In this document: positions 35,692 to 42,600 of the stretch, one piece after another
Layout of the letters: each line of letters opens with the position of its first letter
How positions within the stretch are numbered: position 1 is the first letter of the stretch
Assembly: GCA_028282595.1 (NCBI GenBank)
Contig: JANQHQ010000030.1
Span: 62,001-126,000 of the forward strand
DNA from: Chlorobium sp.
GTDB taxonomy: Bacteria > Bacteroidota > Chlorobiia > Chlorobiales > Chlorobiaceae
Reading direction: 5' to 3'
DNA: 64,000 bases
Program-made: the position numbers and the translations under genes
The notes under the pieces: generated by a model
The model's database searches: none
What the model saw: only the letters and a program-made list of their open reading frames with translations
Told to the model about the DNA's origin: nothing

Positions 35692-36078
35692 AAGGTAAAG
35701 GCAAAGGGCAAAAGGTAAAAGTCTAAAAGTCGGGGTAGTCGGGAATCGGGGTCGGAAGAGTAGTGACCAGTGACGGCGCTTCGGCTTTGCCGGGCGCTTG
35801 GTATCGGGCTTAGTTGTTGGCAAACTGCAGTGGACTTGCTACAGTGAAGATGTCGGGGAATTGCTGAACCGTAGGGGCAGCCCCCTGTGGCTGCCCGAAC
35901 TGGTGTTAGTTATCGATACCGACGCCGACGGGGAACCCCGAAAGAAGAACAATCGGGTTTCGGGATCGAATGTATTTCTTTACGGTAACAGGTGGTACGT
36001 GAAACTTAAAAACTGTCAACTATTTCAGGACGGGACATGTTCCTTCCGGTTTTGAGTTTTTACTTTTGACCTTTGATT
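35692..36078. repeat. Repeat-rich intergenic region after purH
   Basis: These 387 bases hold no credible gene. From left to right: a purine-rich direct repeat (AGGTAAAGGCAAAGGGCAAAAGG, about 35693-35715); GGCGCTTCGGCTTTGCCGGGCGCTTGG (about 35775-35801), which is shared with 62869-62893; a hairpin with CGTAGGGG (35870-35896), a member of the 'hairpin + CTACG' set; then 35914-36038, whose reverse complement matches 63254-63397. Its outer end is TGTCCCGTCCTGAAATAGTTGAC on the minus strand, which looks like an element terminus. Open frames across it (such as 35798-36055) are chance. Confidence 0.6.
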
Positions 36079-37035
36079 TCACTTCACATTCTCCATCACC
36101 GCCCGGGCGTTGCGTTTCAGGCGTTTCAGGCCGGTGCGGAAGACGGGGGTGCCGCCGAAGAGGGTTTTAAACTGTGATCTTGTGAGGGACAGAATTTGCT
36201 CGGGGGTTATCCCGAGCAGTTCTTTTTTCGGGAGAAATTCCTTCGAGGTGGCAATTGTGGCTTGCTGTGCGTTATGCGGACAGGCTTCCTGACAGATATC
36301 GCAGCCGAAAAGCCATTCGCCGGTCATTGCGGACTCTTCCCTGCTGAAATCCCTTTTGAGTTCCACGGTGAGGTAGGAAATGCATTTTCTCGCGTCGATT
36401 TTTCCCGGTTCGACAAGCGCCCCGGTCGGGCAACTTCTCAGGCATGCATCGCACTCCTGGCAGGGATCGAACTGTGGTGACGGGGACGGGGGGAGTTCGA
36501 TATCGAGCAGTATTTCGCCGAGAAAGACATACGAGCCGGTTTCCGGTACGATAAGCATGGTGTTTTTTCCGGTTTTTCCAAGACCGGCATGTTCAGCCCA
36601 GTTTTTTTCAAAAACCGGCATGCTGTCGACACAGATTTTTCCGGAAACCGGTTCGGGATACGTCGCGGCAATGAAGCCAAGCATCTGGCCGAGCTTGTTT
36701 CGAACTACACGGTGGTAATCGTCTACAAGCGCGTAACGGGAAATCCTGGGTCGTTCTTGTTGTGTATCCAGGGGAAACCTGTAGGGGAGAGCCGCGGAAA
36801 AAACGGTTTTCGCTCCCGGCAAGAGCTTTTCCGGGTGGGTTCTCACGGAAACCTTGTTCTGCATGTAGGTCATTTCGCCATGACGGTTTTCCCGTATCAT
36901 GTCGAGCAGTCTTTCGCTTTGTTCTTCAGAGGGTGTAACGGCAGCAAAACCGGCGGCACAGAAGCCGAGGCTTTTCGCCCGGCTCACGATCATTCCGGAA
37001 AGGCTTTTCGCGGCTTCAGTTTCTCTTGCGTTCAT
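36079..37035 (-). CDS. queG: Epoxyqueuosine reductase
   Basis: This 318-residue iron-sulfur, cobalamin-dependent enzyme reduces epoxyqueuosine to queuosine in tRNA. N-terminal DUF1730 segment (LGFCAAGFAAVTPSEEQSERLLD.. GEMTYMQN) is followed by the two 4Fe-4S motifs PCQECDACLRSCPTGAL and FGCDICQEACPHNAQ. VDSMPVFEKNWAEHAGLGKTGKNTMLIVPETGSYVFLGEIL is the hallmark central segment. Length is at the short end of normal, without the HEAT-repeat extension. With queE it completes a visible part of queuosine synthesis. Confidence 0.94.
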   Translation of the reverse strand: MNARETEAAKSLSGMIVSRAKSLGFCAAGFAAVTPSEEQSERLLDMIRENRHGEMTYMQNKVSVRTHPEKLLPGAKTVFSAALPYRFPLDTQQERPRISRYALVDDYHRVVRNKLGQMLGFIAATYPEPVSGKICVDSMPVFEKNWAEHAGLGKTGKNTMLIVPETGSYVFLGEILLDIELPPSPSPQFDPCQECDACLRSCPTGALVEPGKIDARKCISYLTVELKRDFSREESAMTGEWLFGCDICQEACPHNAQQATIATSKEFLPKKELLGITPEQILSLTRSQFKTLFGGTPVFRTGLKRLKRNARAVMENVK

Positions 37036-37134
37036 ACCGGGAGCACGGTTGTGAAGAAAGCCGATTATTCTTAAATATAGACCTTGTCACGATAGCCTGT
37101 TCGGCTTTCCGGAAAATTTTCACATCGCAGACCT

Positions 37135-39042
37135 ATGGACCGCAGGGACTTCCTCGGAAAACTCTTCAGAAGGACGGGTCTCGCCGCCGGTCTCGCCGCC
37201 GCGAGTGCGCTGGGATACTTCCAGCCCCGCAGGGAGACCTACCGGACTCCGGCCGACGAACCGTCAGGGGAAAAGCTCGAGAAGCCCAAAAAAGCGGTCG
37301 TTATCGGCGGCGGGCTTGCAGGCATGACGGCCGCGATGGAGCTGGCGAAACGGGGTTTCGACGTCACGCTCCTCGAGGCGTCGGGCGAGCTGGGGGGAAA
37401 GCTCACCGGCTGGGATGTGGAGGCGCTCGGCGAGCGTTTTCCGGTCGAGCACGGTTTCCACGGTTATTTCGACCAGTACTACAACCTGAACGAGCTGTTC
37501 GAAGCCGCCCGGGTAGGGGATGTGTTTATCCAGGCCCCCGGATATCCGGTTCAGTTCAGAGAGCGCCCGATGGAGGTGTTCGGCCGGACTCCGAAAATGT
37601 TTCCGCTCAATATCCTGACGGTCGTTCAGCAGTCCGAGTCCCTGGACATGATACCCATCATGGCGAATTTCAGGGAGATGCTGCCGGTTCTCGACATGTT
37701 CCGCTACGAATACGAACGCACCTTCGAGCGTTACGACTCGGTCGACTTCATGACGTTCTGCCGTGAGCAGGAGATCTACGAGCCGTTTCTCGCAACGGTG
37801 CTGCATCCGTTTTCGGACGCGACGATGAACCGCATGGAAGTGCTTTCGGCCGCGGAAGCGCTCCGCTATTTCCATTTCTACTTTCTGGGCAGTCCCGAGG
37901 CTCTCGGTTTCCGTATCACAAAGAAAAACTGCATGGATGCGCTCGTCAGGCCGATCGCTCGCATGCTCGAGGAGCTCGGCGTCACGATCATGTCCGGGAC
38001 GAAAGCCGAGAGGCTTCTGGTGGACGGGGGAAAGGTATCGGGAGTCCGGATAGGGAGCGGCGGAACAAAAGGCCCCCTGGCCAGGGTGCCGTCGGCTTCG
38101 GTGAAAGAGTCCGAATGGGTTTCGGTGGAGGGGACAGGGGGTGTTCCGGTGCTGGTGACCATGCGGCGGGGCGAATACGCGGCGTTCGACGCAACCTGTA
38201 CCCACATGGGATGCCCCGTCAGTCCTGACGAGCGGACCGGAGGGTTTTTCTGCCCCTGTCACGCGGGCTTCTTCGATCGCGACGGCGTGGCCGTCAGCGG
38301 TCCGCCCGAATCCCCCCTGCAGCGTCTCCGGGTGACGACGCAGGGGGAAGAGCTCCTGCTCGACCGGCCCGCTTCGGGCCGCTCCTCCGAATCGCTGGAG
38401 TGCGATTACTGCGTGCTCGCTTCCGATGTCAGGGGAGCGCGGGAGATCGTCGGGCGCTCGGATATTCCGGACAGTGCGTTTTCCGCAAGCGTCGCCGCGC
38501 TCGGCGAGGCCGACCCCTATGTGGTGTGGCGACTCTGGCTCGACCGGCCGGTGACCTCCGCACGTTATCCGTTCTACACGGTCGCCGGGTATGCCTACAC
38601 GGATTCGGTATCGCTGTTTTCCCGTTTTCAGGAGCCGTTTGTCTCCTGGGCGTCCCGGACCGGCGGCAGCGTCGTCGAGCTGCACGCCTACGCGATCGCT
38701 CCGGAGGATCTCGGACCGGACGAGCTGATCAGGAATGCCATGCTCGGGGAAATGCACCACATGTTCCCGGAAACGAAAGGGGCCGGGGTGCTCCACGACG
38801 TCTACATGCGGCAGGACAACTTCACGCGCTGGGCTCCGGGGGATCATGCCCGACGGCCGGTTTCGGAAACCCCGCTTGGAAACCTCTACCTTGCCGGGGA
38901 CTGGGTGAAGGTCGACGCGCCGGTCTTCCTGATGGAGGCCGCGGTGTTTACCGGGCGCCTCGCGGCCAATGCGATCTGCCGCAAGGAGGCCCTGAAACCC
39001 ACGCCACTGCCCATCGTGCCGATGGACGGCCTTTTCGCGTAG
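37135..39042 (+). CDS. crtU: CrtU-like carotenoid desaturase/methyl-shift enzyme with Rieske insertion
   Basis: This 635-residue protein has a Tat-type N-terminus (MDRRDFLGKLFRRTG then a hydrophobic stretch to about 29), a FAD-binding motif VVIGGGLAGMTAAMELAKRGFDVTLLEASGELGGKL (about 50-85) and the CrtU-type segment EHGFHGYFDQYYNLNELF. A complete Rieske motif is inserted at about 305-400: C355-x-H357 with C360, and C373-x2-H376 with C375. FAD-fold sequence resumes at LECDYCVLASDV and ends LYLAGDWVKVDAPVFLMEAAVFTGRLAAN. CrtU makes the aromatic end groups of chlorobactene or isorenieratene in green sulfur bacteria. The function is inferred from family pattern; another CrtI-like desaturase is possible. 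Confidence 0.7.
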   Translation: MDRRDFLGKLFRRTGLAAGLAAASALGYFQPRRETYRTPADEPSGEKLEKPKKAVVIGGGLAGMTAAMELAKRGFDVTLLEASGELGGKLTGWDVEALGERFPVEHGFHGYFDQYYNLNELFEAARVGDVFIQAPGYPVQFRERPMEVFGRTPKMFPLNILTVVQQSESLDMIPIMANFREMLPVLDMFRYEYERTFERYDSVDFMTFCREQEIYEPFLATVLHPFSDATMNRMEVLSAAEALRYFHFYFLGSPEALGFRITKKNCMDALVRPIARMLEELGVTIMSGTKAERLLVDGGKVSGVRIGSGGTKGPLARVPSASVKESEWVSVEGTGGVPVLVTMRRGEYAAFDATCTHMGCPVSPDERTGGFFCPCHAGFFDRDGVAVSGPPESPLQRLRVTTQGEELLLDRPASGRSSESLECDYCVLASDVRGAREIVGRSDIPDSAFSASVAALGEADPYVVWRLWLDRPVTSARYPFYTVAGYAYTDSVSLFSRFQEPFVSWASRTGGSVVELHAYAIAPEDLGPDELIRNAMLGEMHHMFPETKGAGVLHDVYMRQDNFTRWAPGDHARRPVSETPLGNLYLAGDWVKVDAPVFLMEAAVFTGRLAANAICRKEALKPTPLPIVPMDGLFA

Positions 39043-39125
39043 ACCGGCCGCACGCCGTTCTGCCGTTGAAAATGTAGCGCGACCCTCCGTTCGGAGCCAT
39101 GCCTGCCGGGTGAAGGTTTGCGATA

Positions 39126-39203
39126 TTTACTTGCGGAAATCTTCATGAATTCGCTAAATTTACTTGTGGAATAATTCCCCCCACCCTTCGTCAGAATTAT
39201 TCC
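39126..39203. promoter_or_regulatory. Operator-like repeats upstream of the GGTI peptide gene
   Basis: Between crtU and the peptide gene, TTTACTTGYGGAA occurs twice as a direct repeat (39126-39138 and 39159-39171, 33 bases apart). Overlapping the second copy, GGAATAATTC (39168-39177) is repeated inverted as GAATTATTCC (39194-39203), with 16 bases between. These could bind a regulator or form a leader hairpin. Function is conjecture. Confidence 0.35.
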
Positions 39204-39312
39204 GTTCCCGATCATTGTCGTGATTGAGAGTGTCTTTCCTGTTTTTCATATACATAGTAGCAGAAGTGTAGTAGCAGTGTAGTGCCGCAAGGATTTCCAA
39301 TCACTGAACCAC

Positions 39313-39329
39313 AGGAGGAGAGTACTATG
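39313..39329 (+). promoter_or_regulatory. Strong ribosome binding site of the GGTI peptide gene
   Basis: AGGAGGAG at 39313-39320 lies 6 bases before ATG 39327, by far the best Shine-Dalgarno sequence in the window. It fixes the start at 39327 rather than the upstream frame start at 39282 and fits high expression of a precursor peptide. Confidence 0.85.
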
Positions 39330-39602
39330 GCGAAAACCAACGAGGCAAAAGTCAAATCCCTGAATGACAGGAAAATCGATGTCGCGCTCAAAATTCAGGA
39401 ACTCCATCTGGAGCTGGCGAGAATCGACGCCGAACTGTTGAGAGCCGGAGGCAAGGTTCCGGTAGGCGGTACGATCGGCGGCACCATCGGAGGAACGATC
39501 GGCGGTACCATCGGCGGTACCATCGGCGGCACTATCGGGGGTACTATCGGCGGCACTATGGTCGACATCGCCGGTACGATAGGAGCAACCGGCCGTTGTT
39601 GA
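39327..39602 (+). CDS. GGTI-repeat RiPP precursor peptide (candidate)
   Basis: This 91-residue peptide has a charged helical leader (about residues 1-40, with KIDVALKIQELHLELARIDA) and a core of seven GGTI tetrads and one GGTM (residues 47-78), then VDIAGTIGATGRC with a single terminal cysteine. No signal peptide or membrane segment is seen. Codons for the tetrads vary freely (GGC/GGT/GGA/GGG, ACG/ACC/ACT), so the repeat is kept at protein level. It is directly followed by two radical SAM/SPASM genes, which I infer to modify the Thr/Ile/Gly core. The resemblance to glycine-rich repeat peptides of other radical SAM systems is in concept only. I do not know a named family with this core. Confidence 0.75.
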   Translation: MAKTNEAKVKSLNDRKIDVALKIQELHLELARIDAELLRAGGKVPVGGTIGGTIGGTIGGTIGGTIGGTIGGTIGGTMVDIAGTIGATGRC

Positions 39603-39644
39603 ACCTCCCCCTGTGGGGAGAGGGCAGGGTTGTGTTTGCGTAAG

Positions 39645-39683
39645 GAGACCGGAGCGGCGCTTGTGAGCGTTCCGGTCTCTTTT
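39645..39683 (+). terminator. Terminator-like hairpin between precursor and maturase genes
   Basis: A 12-bp stem with one G-U pair (39645-39656 with 39668-39679), an 11-base loop and TTTT at 39680-39683 lies 43 bases after the precursor stop and 45 bases before the first radical SAM start. It would let only part of transcription pass on, giving more peptide than enzyme. Confidence 0.7.
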
Positions 39684-39727
39684 CACTTCCGTTCCCCGAC
39701 AGCTTCATGGGGCGATCATTTTCCGGG

Positions 39728-41167
39728 ATGCAGAAACTCAAAATATCACGCTACCTTCGGACGGTTCCGCGCGGGAAAGATTTTGCCGTCTACCATTGCC
39801 TGTATGGCAATCTCTTGCTTGTCGACGCGGAAGGAATGGCTTTGCTGCAATCGTTTGACGGCGGTCGTTCGATCGACGAGGTTATACGGTCTTTCGCCGT
39901 CGGCGATGCGACCGATGTCTGGTCGTATGTCAATGAGCTGCGGATGCGGGATTTTCTCGTCTCCGACCCCCTCGACGAGTACGAACTGGTCGCTTCCGAT
40001 GCTGCGCGTCGCGAGCAGCGCGTTGAAAGCGGTTACCTGCTTCGTGTACTGCAGCTTGTCGTTTCCAATACCTGCAATTTCAACTGCAGGTACTGTTTTG
40101 TCGACAAGATGTACGAATCCAGGGAACGGGAAATGGTTCAGCACCGGCCCGGGAATATGAACATGAGTTTTGCCACGGCAAGACTGGCGATTGAAGCCGC
40201 GCTCGATATTCTCATGCGCAACGGCACGCCCGGTCTCACGGTCGAGTTCTTCGGAGGGGAACCCCTGATGAACTGGCCGCTTGTCGAGCAGGTACTGAAA
40301 ACGTTCGGAACGAAGACACCGGAGGGGATCGAACTGCTCTACAGCATAACGACAAACGGGTCGCTCATTACGGATGAGATGGCCGGATTGTTCAGGGAAC
40401 ACAACGTCACGGTCACGGTGAGTTTCGATGCTCCCTCCGCGTCGTCGCGTTCTCCGGCACGGAAGCAGAAAGGGAGTGAGCAGGTAAGGGAAAAGCTTGA
40501 AATTCTCAAAAAATACGGTAACCGGGTGACGTTCAATACGGTGATATCAAAAGAGACCATAGACGGTTACGACGGAGAGTCCCTGATCGATATCGCCGGC
40601 AGATACGGTGTCGCCATGATCGGCCTGATTCTCGATCTGGATCTTTCTTTCTACGGCAGCCAAGGCCGAAGGGAAGAGGTTGTCGAGCACATCTGGCGCA
40701 CCTACGCCTACGGGAGGAGCCGCGGTATTGCGGTGGTGGGCTACTGGCACCAGATATTCAGTCAGATAGCGGGAGCCCAGCCGCTCAATCTTCTGTCGGG
40801 TTACAAAACCTGTCCGGCAACCGGCTGCAAGCTGAGTGTCGAACCGGAAGGGCACGTGTTCATATGCAAATGCTGTTCCGGTTACCTCGGCCACGTCGCC
40901 CGGCCGGATGCGGTCCTGCAATCGGAACAGTACAAACAGTACGCCATGCAGGCCTATCGCAATGCCCCGGAATGCGACGGCTGCGAGATAGAGGGTTTTT
41001 GTTCCGGTGTCTGCATGGGAGCGCTGGAAAAGAAACACCGCAGGATCGATATGACTGAAAAGGGCGCCTGCCAGGTGTACAGGGGGATAACGAGAAGGTT
41101 ACTGGAGAACGTGTCGCCGGACGACACCGATGTGCACTACCTCAAAGACAAAGTCCCCGGGATATGA
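39728..41167 (+). CDS. Radical SAM/SPASM peptide maturase 1 with PqqD-like N-terminal domain
   Basis: This 479-residue protein starts at MQKLKISRYLRTVPRGKDF, which aligns with the N-terminus of the next gene; the ATG at 39707 would add seven residues without a ribosome site. Residues about 1-90 form a PqqD-like (RRE) domain (VYHCLYGNLLLVDAEG.. SIDEVI.. LRMRDFLV). The radical SAM motif is NTCNFNCRYCF, with FFGGEPLMNW for SAM binding. The SPASM region has CPATGC, ICKCC, CDGC, CSGVC and a last Cys (GACQVYRG), enough for two auxiliary Fe-S clusters. Compared with maturase 2 it has two extra cysteines (CKCC against CKGS). It likely installs a thioether, carbon-carbon link, epimerisation or similar change on the GGTI peptide; the reaction is not deducible. 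Confidence 0.88.
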   Translation: MQKLKISRYLRTVPRGKDFAVYHCLYGNLLLVDAEGMALLQSFDGGRSIDEVIRSFAVGDATDVWSYVNELRMRDFLVSDPLDEYELVASDAARREQRVESGYLLRVLQLVVSNTCNFNCRYCFVDKMYESREREMVQHRPGNMNMSFATARLAIEAALDILMRNGTPGLTVEFFGGEPLMNWPLVEQVLKTFGTKTPEGIELLYSITTNGSLITDEMAGLFREHNVTVTVSFDAPSASSRSPARKQKGSEQVREKLEILKKYGNRVTFNTVISKETIDGYDGESLIDIAGRYGVAMIGLILDLDLSFYGSQGRREEVVEHIWRTYAYGRSRGIAVVGYWHQIFSQIAGAQPLNLLSGYKTCPATGCKLSVEPEGHVFICKCCSGYLGHVARPDAVLQSEQYKQYAMQAYRNAPECDGCEIEGFCSGVCMGALEKKHRRIDMTEKGACQVYRGITRRLLENVSPDDTDVHYLKDKVPGI

Positions 41168-42600
41168 ACCGGTATCGCAAGCTTCGGACATCGAAACATC
41201 TCCGGTCCGTTTCAAGGGATGACGGCGTTGCGCTGTATCATTCGCTCTATGGCGGACTGTGCATTGTCGACGGCGCCATAGTCCGGCTGTTCGATTATTT
41301 CCGTTCTCCGAGATCGGTTCACGATATGATCGAGGCCGGGTACGGCGGTCAGGTGCCCTCTATCCGTTCGTTCATGCGGATCTTCGAGGAGAAGGGATTT
41401 CTCGTCGATCCGGCTCTCGACGAGTCCGCTCAGCTTGACAGGCGTCTCGGAGAAATAGAGAAAAACCTGCACAGAGGGGGACAGGTGGGTGTTGTTCAAC
41501 TGGTGTTGACGAACCTGTGCAACTTTCGATGCGAGTACTGTTTTATCAGGAGCGTGTACGCTTCCGAAGAGAGGTTCAGGGCCCAGGCTGCAAAAAACAA
41601 CAGGATGATGCGCGCCGAAGACGCCCGAACCTATATCGAAAACGTTATCGACATCGTCAGGAAAAACGGAAAGGCATCGCTGGCCGTACAGTTCTTCGGA
41701 GGAGAGCCGCTGTTGAACTGGAAGGTTATGAAGTCGGTCCTCGAACAGTACGGATCGGGGGAGGAGCACGGGCTGGAGATGACCTACAGCGTAGTGACGA
41801 ACGGCTCGTTGATCACGGATGAAATAGCGGAATATTGCAAAAAATACAAGGTTTCGGTTATCGTAAGCTTCGATGGACCCACGGGCGGGCGGCGCCTGAC
41901 CAGGGAGGGGAAAACGGGCGCGGAAACAATCGAGCGAGGATTGTCGCTGCTCAACAAGTATTACAATCGCGTTGCATTCAACGCCGTTCTCTCCGGGGAG
42001 ACGTTCGATGTTTTCGGGCGTGAGCTTGTCGATTTCGCTCTTGAACACTATGTATTTGAAATAGGGGTCCTGCTCGATCTGGACCCGGGATTTTATGCGA
42101 GGTACTCCCCCGAAGATATCGTGGACAGACTCTGGGGTGTCTACTCGTATGGATTGCGGAGCGGTGTACAGCTTACGGGATACTGGTACGCGATTTTCCG
42201 GCAGCTCCTCCACAGGGACGCATACAGATCCCGCGGTTACAAAACCTGTTCGGCTACGGGTTGCCAATTGAGCATAGAACCGTCGGGCGAGGTGTTTGCC
42301 TGCAAAGGGTCTTCCGGTTACTTCGGAAACATTCGCCGGAGTGACGAACTGCTGGCTTCGGAAAAGTACAGGAAATATGCATTACGGACATTCAGGAATG
42401 CCCCGGAATGCACCGGCTGTGAAATAGAAGGTTTCTGTTCGGGATTTTGCCTTGGGCCGCTGGAAAAAAAATACGGCGACATAGCCGCCGTGGAAAAAAA
42501 TGCCTGCGCCGTTTACAAAGAACTCACCAGACGCCTGATCGGCGACATGGATCCGGAAGAGGTCGTTCTGTTCAGGATGCAGACGGAACTACCTGTCTGA
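41164..42600 (+). CDS. Radical SAM/SPASM peptide maturase 2
   Basis: This 478-residue paralogue of the preceding enzyme overlaps it by ATGA, so the pair is translationally coupled. N-terminal PqqD-like domain: YRKLRTSKHLRSVSRDDGVALYHSLYGGLCIVDG.. SVHDMIEAG.. FLVDPAL. The radical SAM motif is NLCNFRCEYCF and the GGE-type loop is FFGGEPLLNW. SPASM region: CSATGC, ACKGSS, CTGC, CSGFC, NACAVYKE. Its cluster-binding set is two cysteines poorer than the first, which suggests a different second auxiliary site. The two enzymes may act in sequence on different positions of the peptide. The last 12 bases overlap the convergent serine hydrolase. Confidence 0.88.
   Translation: MNRYRKLRTSKHLRSVSRDDGVALYHSLYGGLCIVDGAIVRLFDYFRSPRSVHDMIEAGYGGQVPSIRSFMRIFEEKGFLVDPALDESAQLDRRLGEIEKNLHRGGQVGVVQLVLTNLCNFRCEYCFIRSVYASEERFRAQAAKNNRMMRAEDARTYIENVIDIVRKNGKASLAVQFFGGEPLLNWKVMKSVLEQYGSGEEHGLEMTYSVVTNGSLITDEIAEYCKKYKVSVIVSFDGPTGGRRLTREGKTGAETIERGLSLLNKYYNRVAFNAVLSGETFDVFGRELVDFALEHYVFEIGVLLDLDPGFYARYSPEDIVDRLWGVYSYGLRSGVQLTGYWYAIFRQLLHRDAYRSRGYKTCSATGCQLSIEPSGEVFACKGSSGYFGNIRRSDELLASEKYRKYALRTFRNAPECTGCEIEGFCSGFCLGPLEKKYGDIAAVEKNACAVYKELTRRLIGDMDPEEVVLFRMQTELPV

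Noticed and set aside
35798..36055. Small frames in the repeat regions (35798-36055, 62902-63159, 63166-63486)
   Set aside because: They cross repeat modules, have no ribosome site and encode low-complexity Pro/Asp/Ser or Arg-rich sequence.
37264..38847. A 527-codon minus-strand frame antisense to the CrtU-like gene
   Set aside because: It is a shadow; FAD and Rieske motifs are on the plus strand.
39460..39569. The GGTI-coding repeat as a CRISPR or microsatellite
   Set aside because: Units are 12 bases, contiguous, without spacers, vary at third positions and keep one reading frame to a stop.
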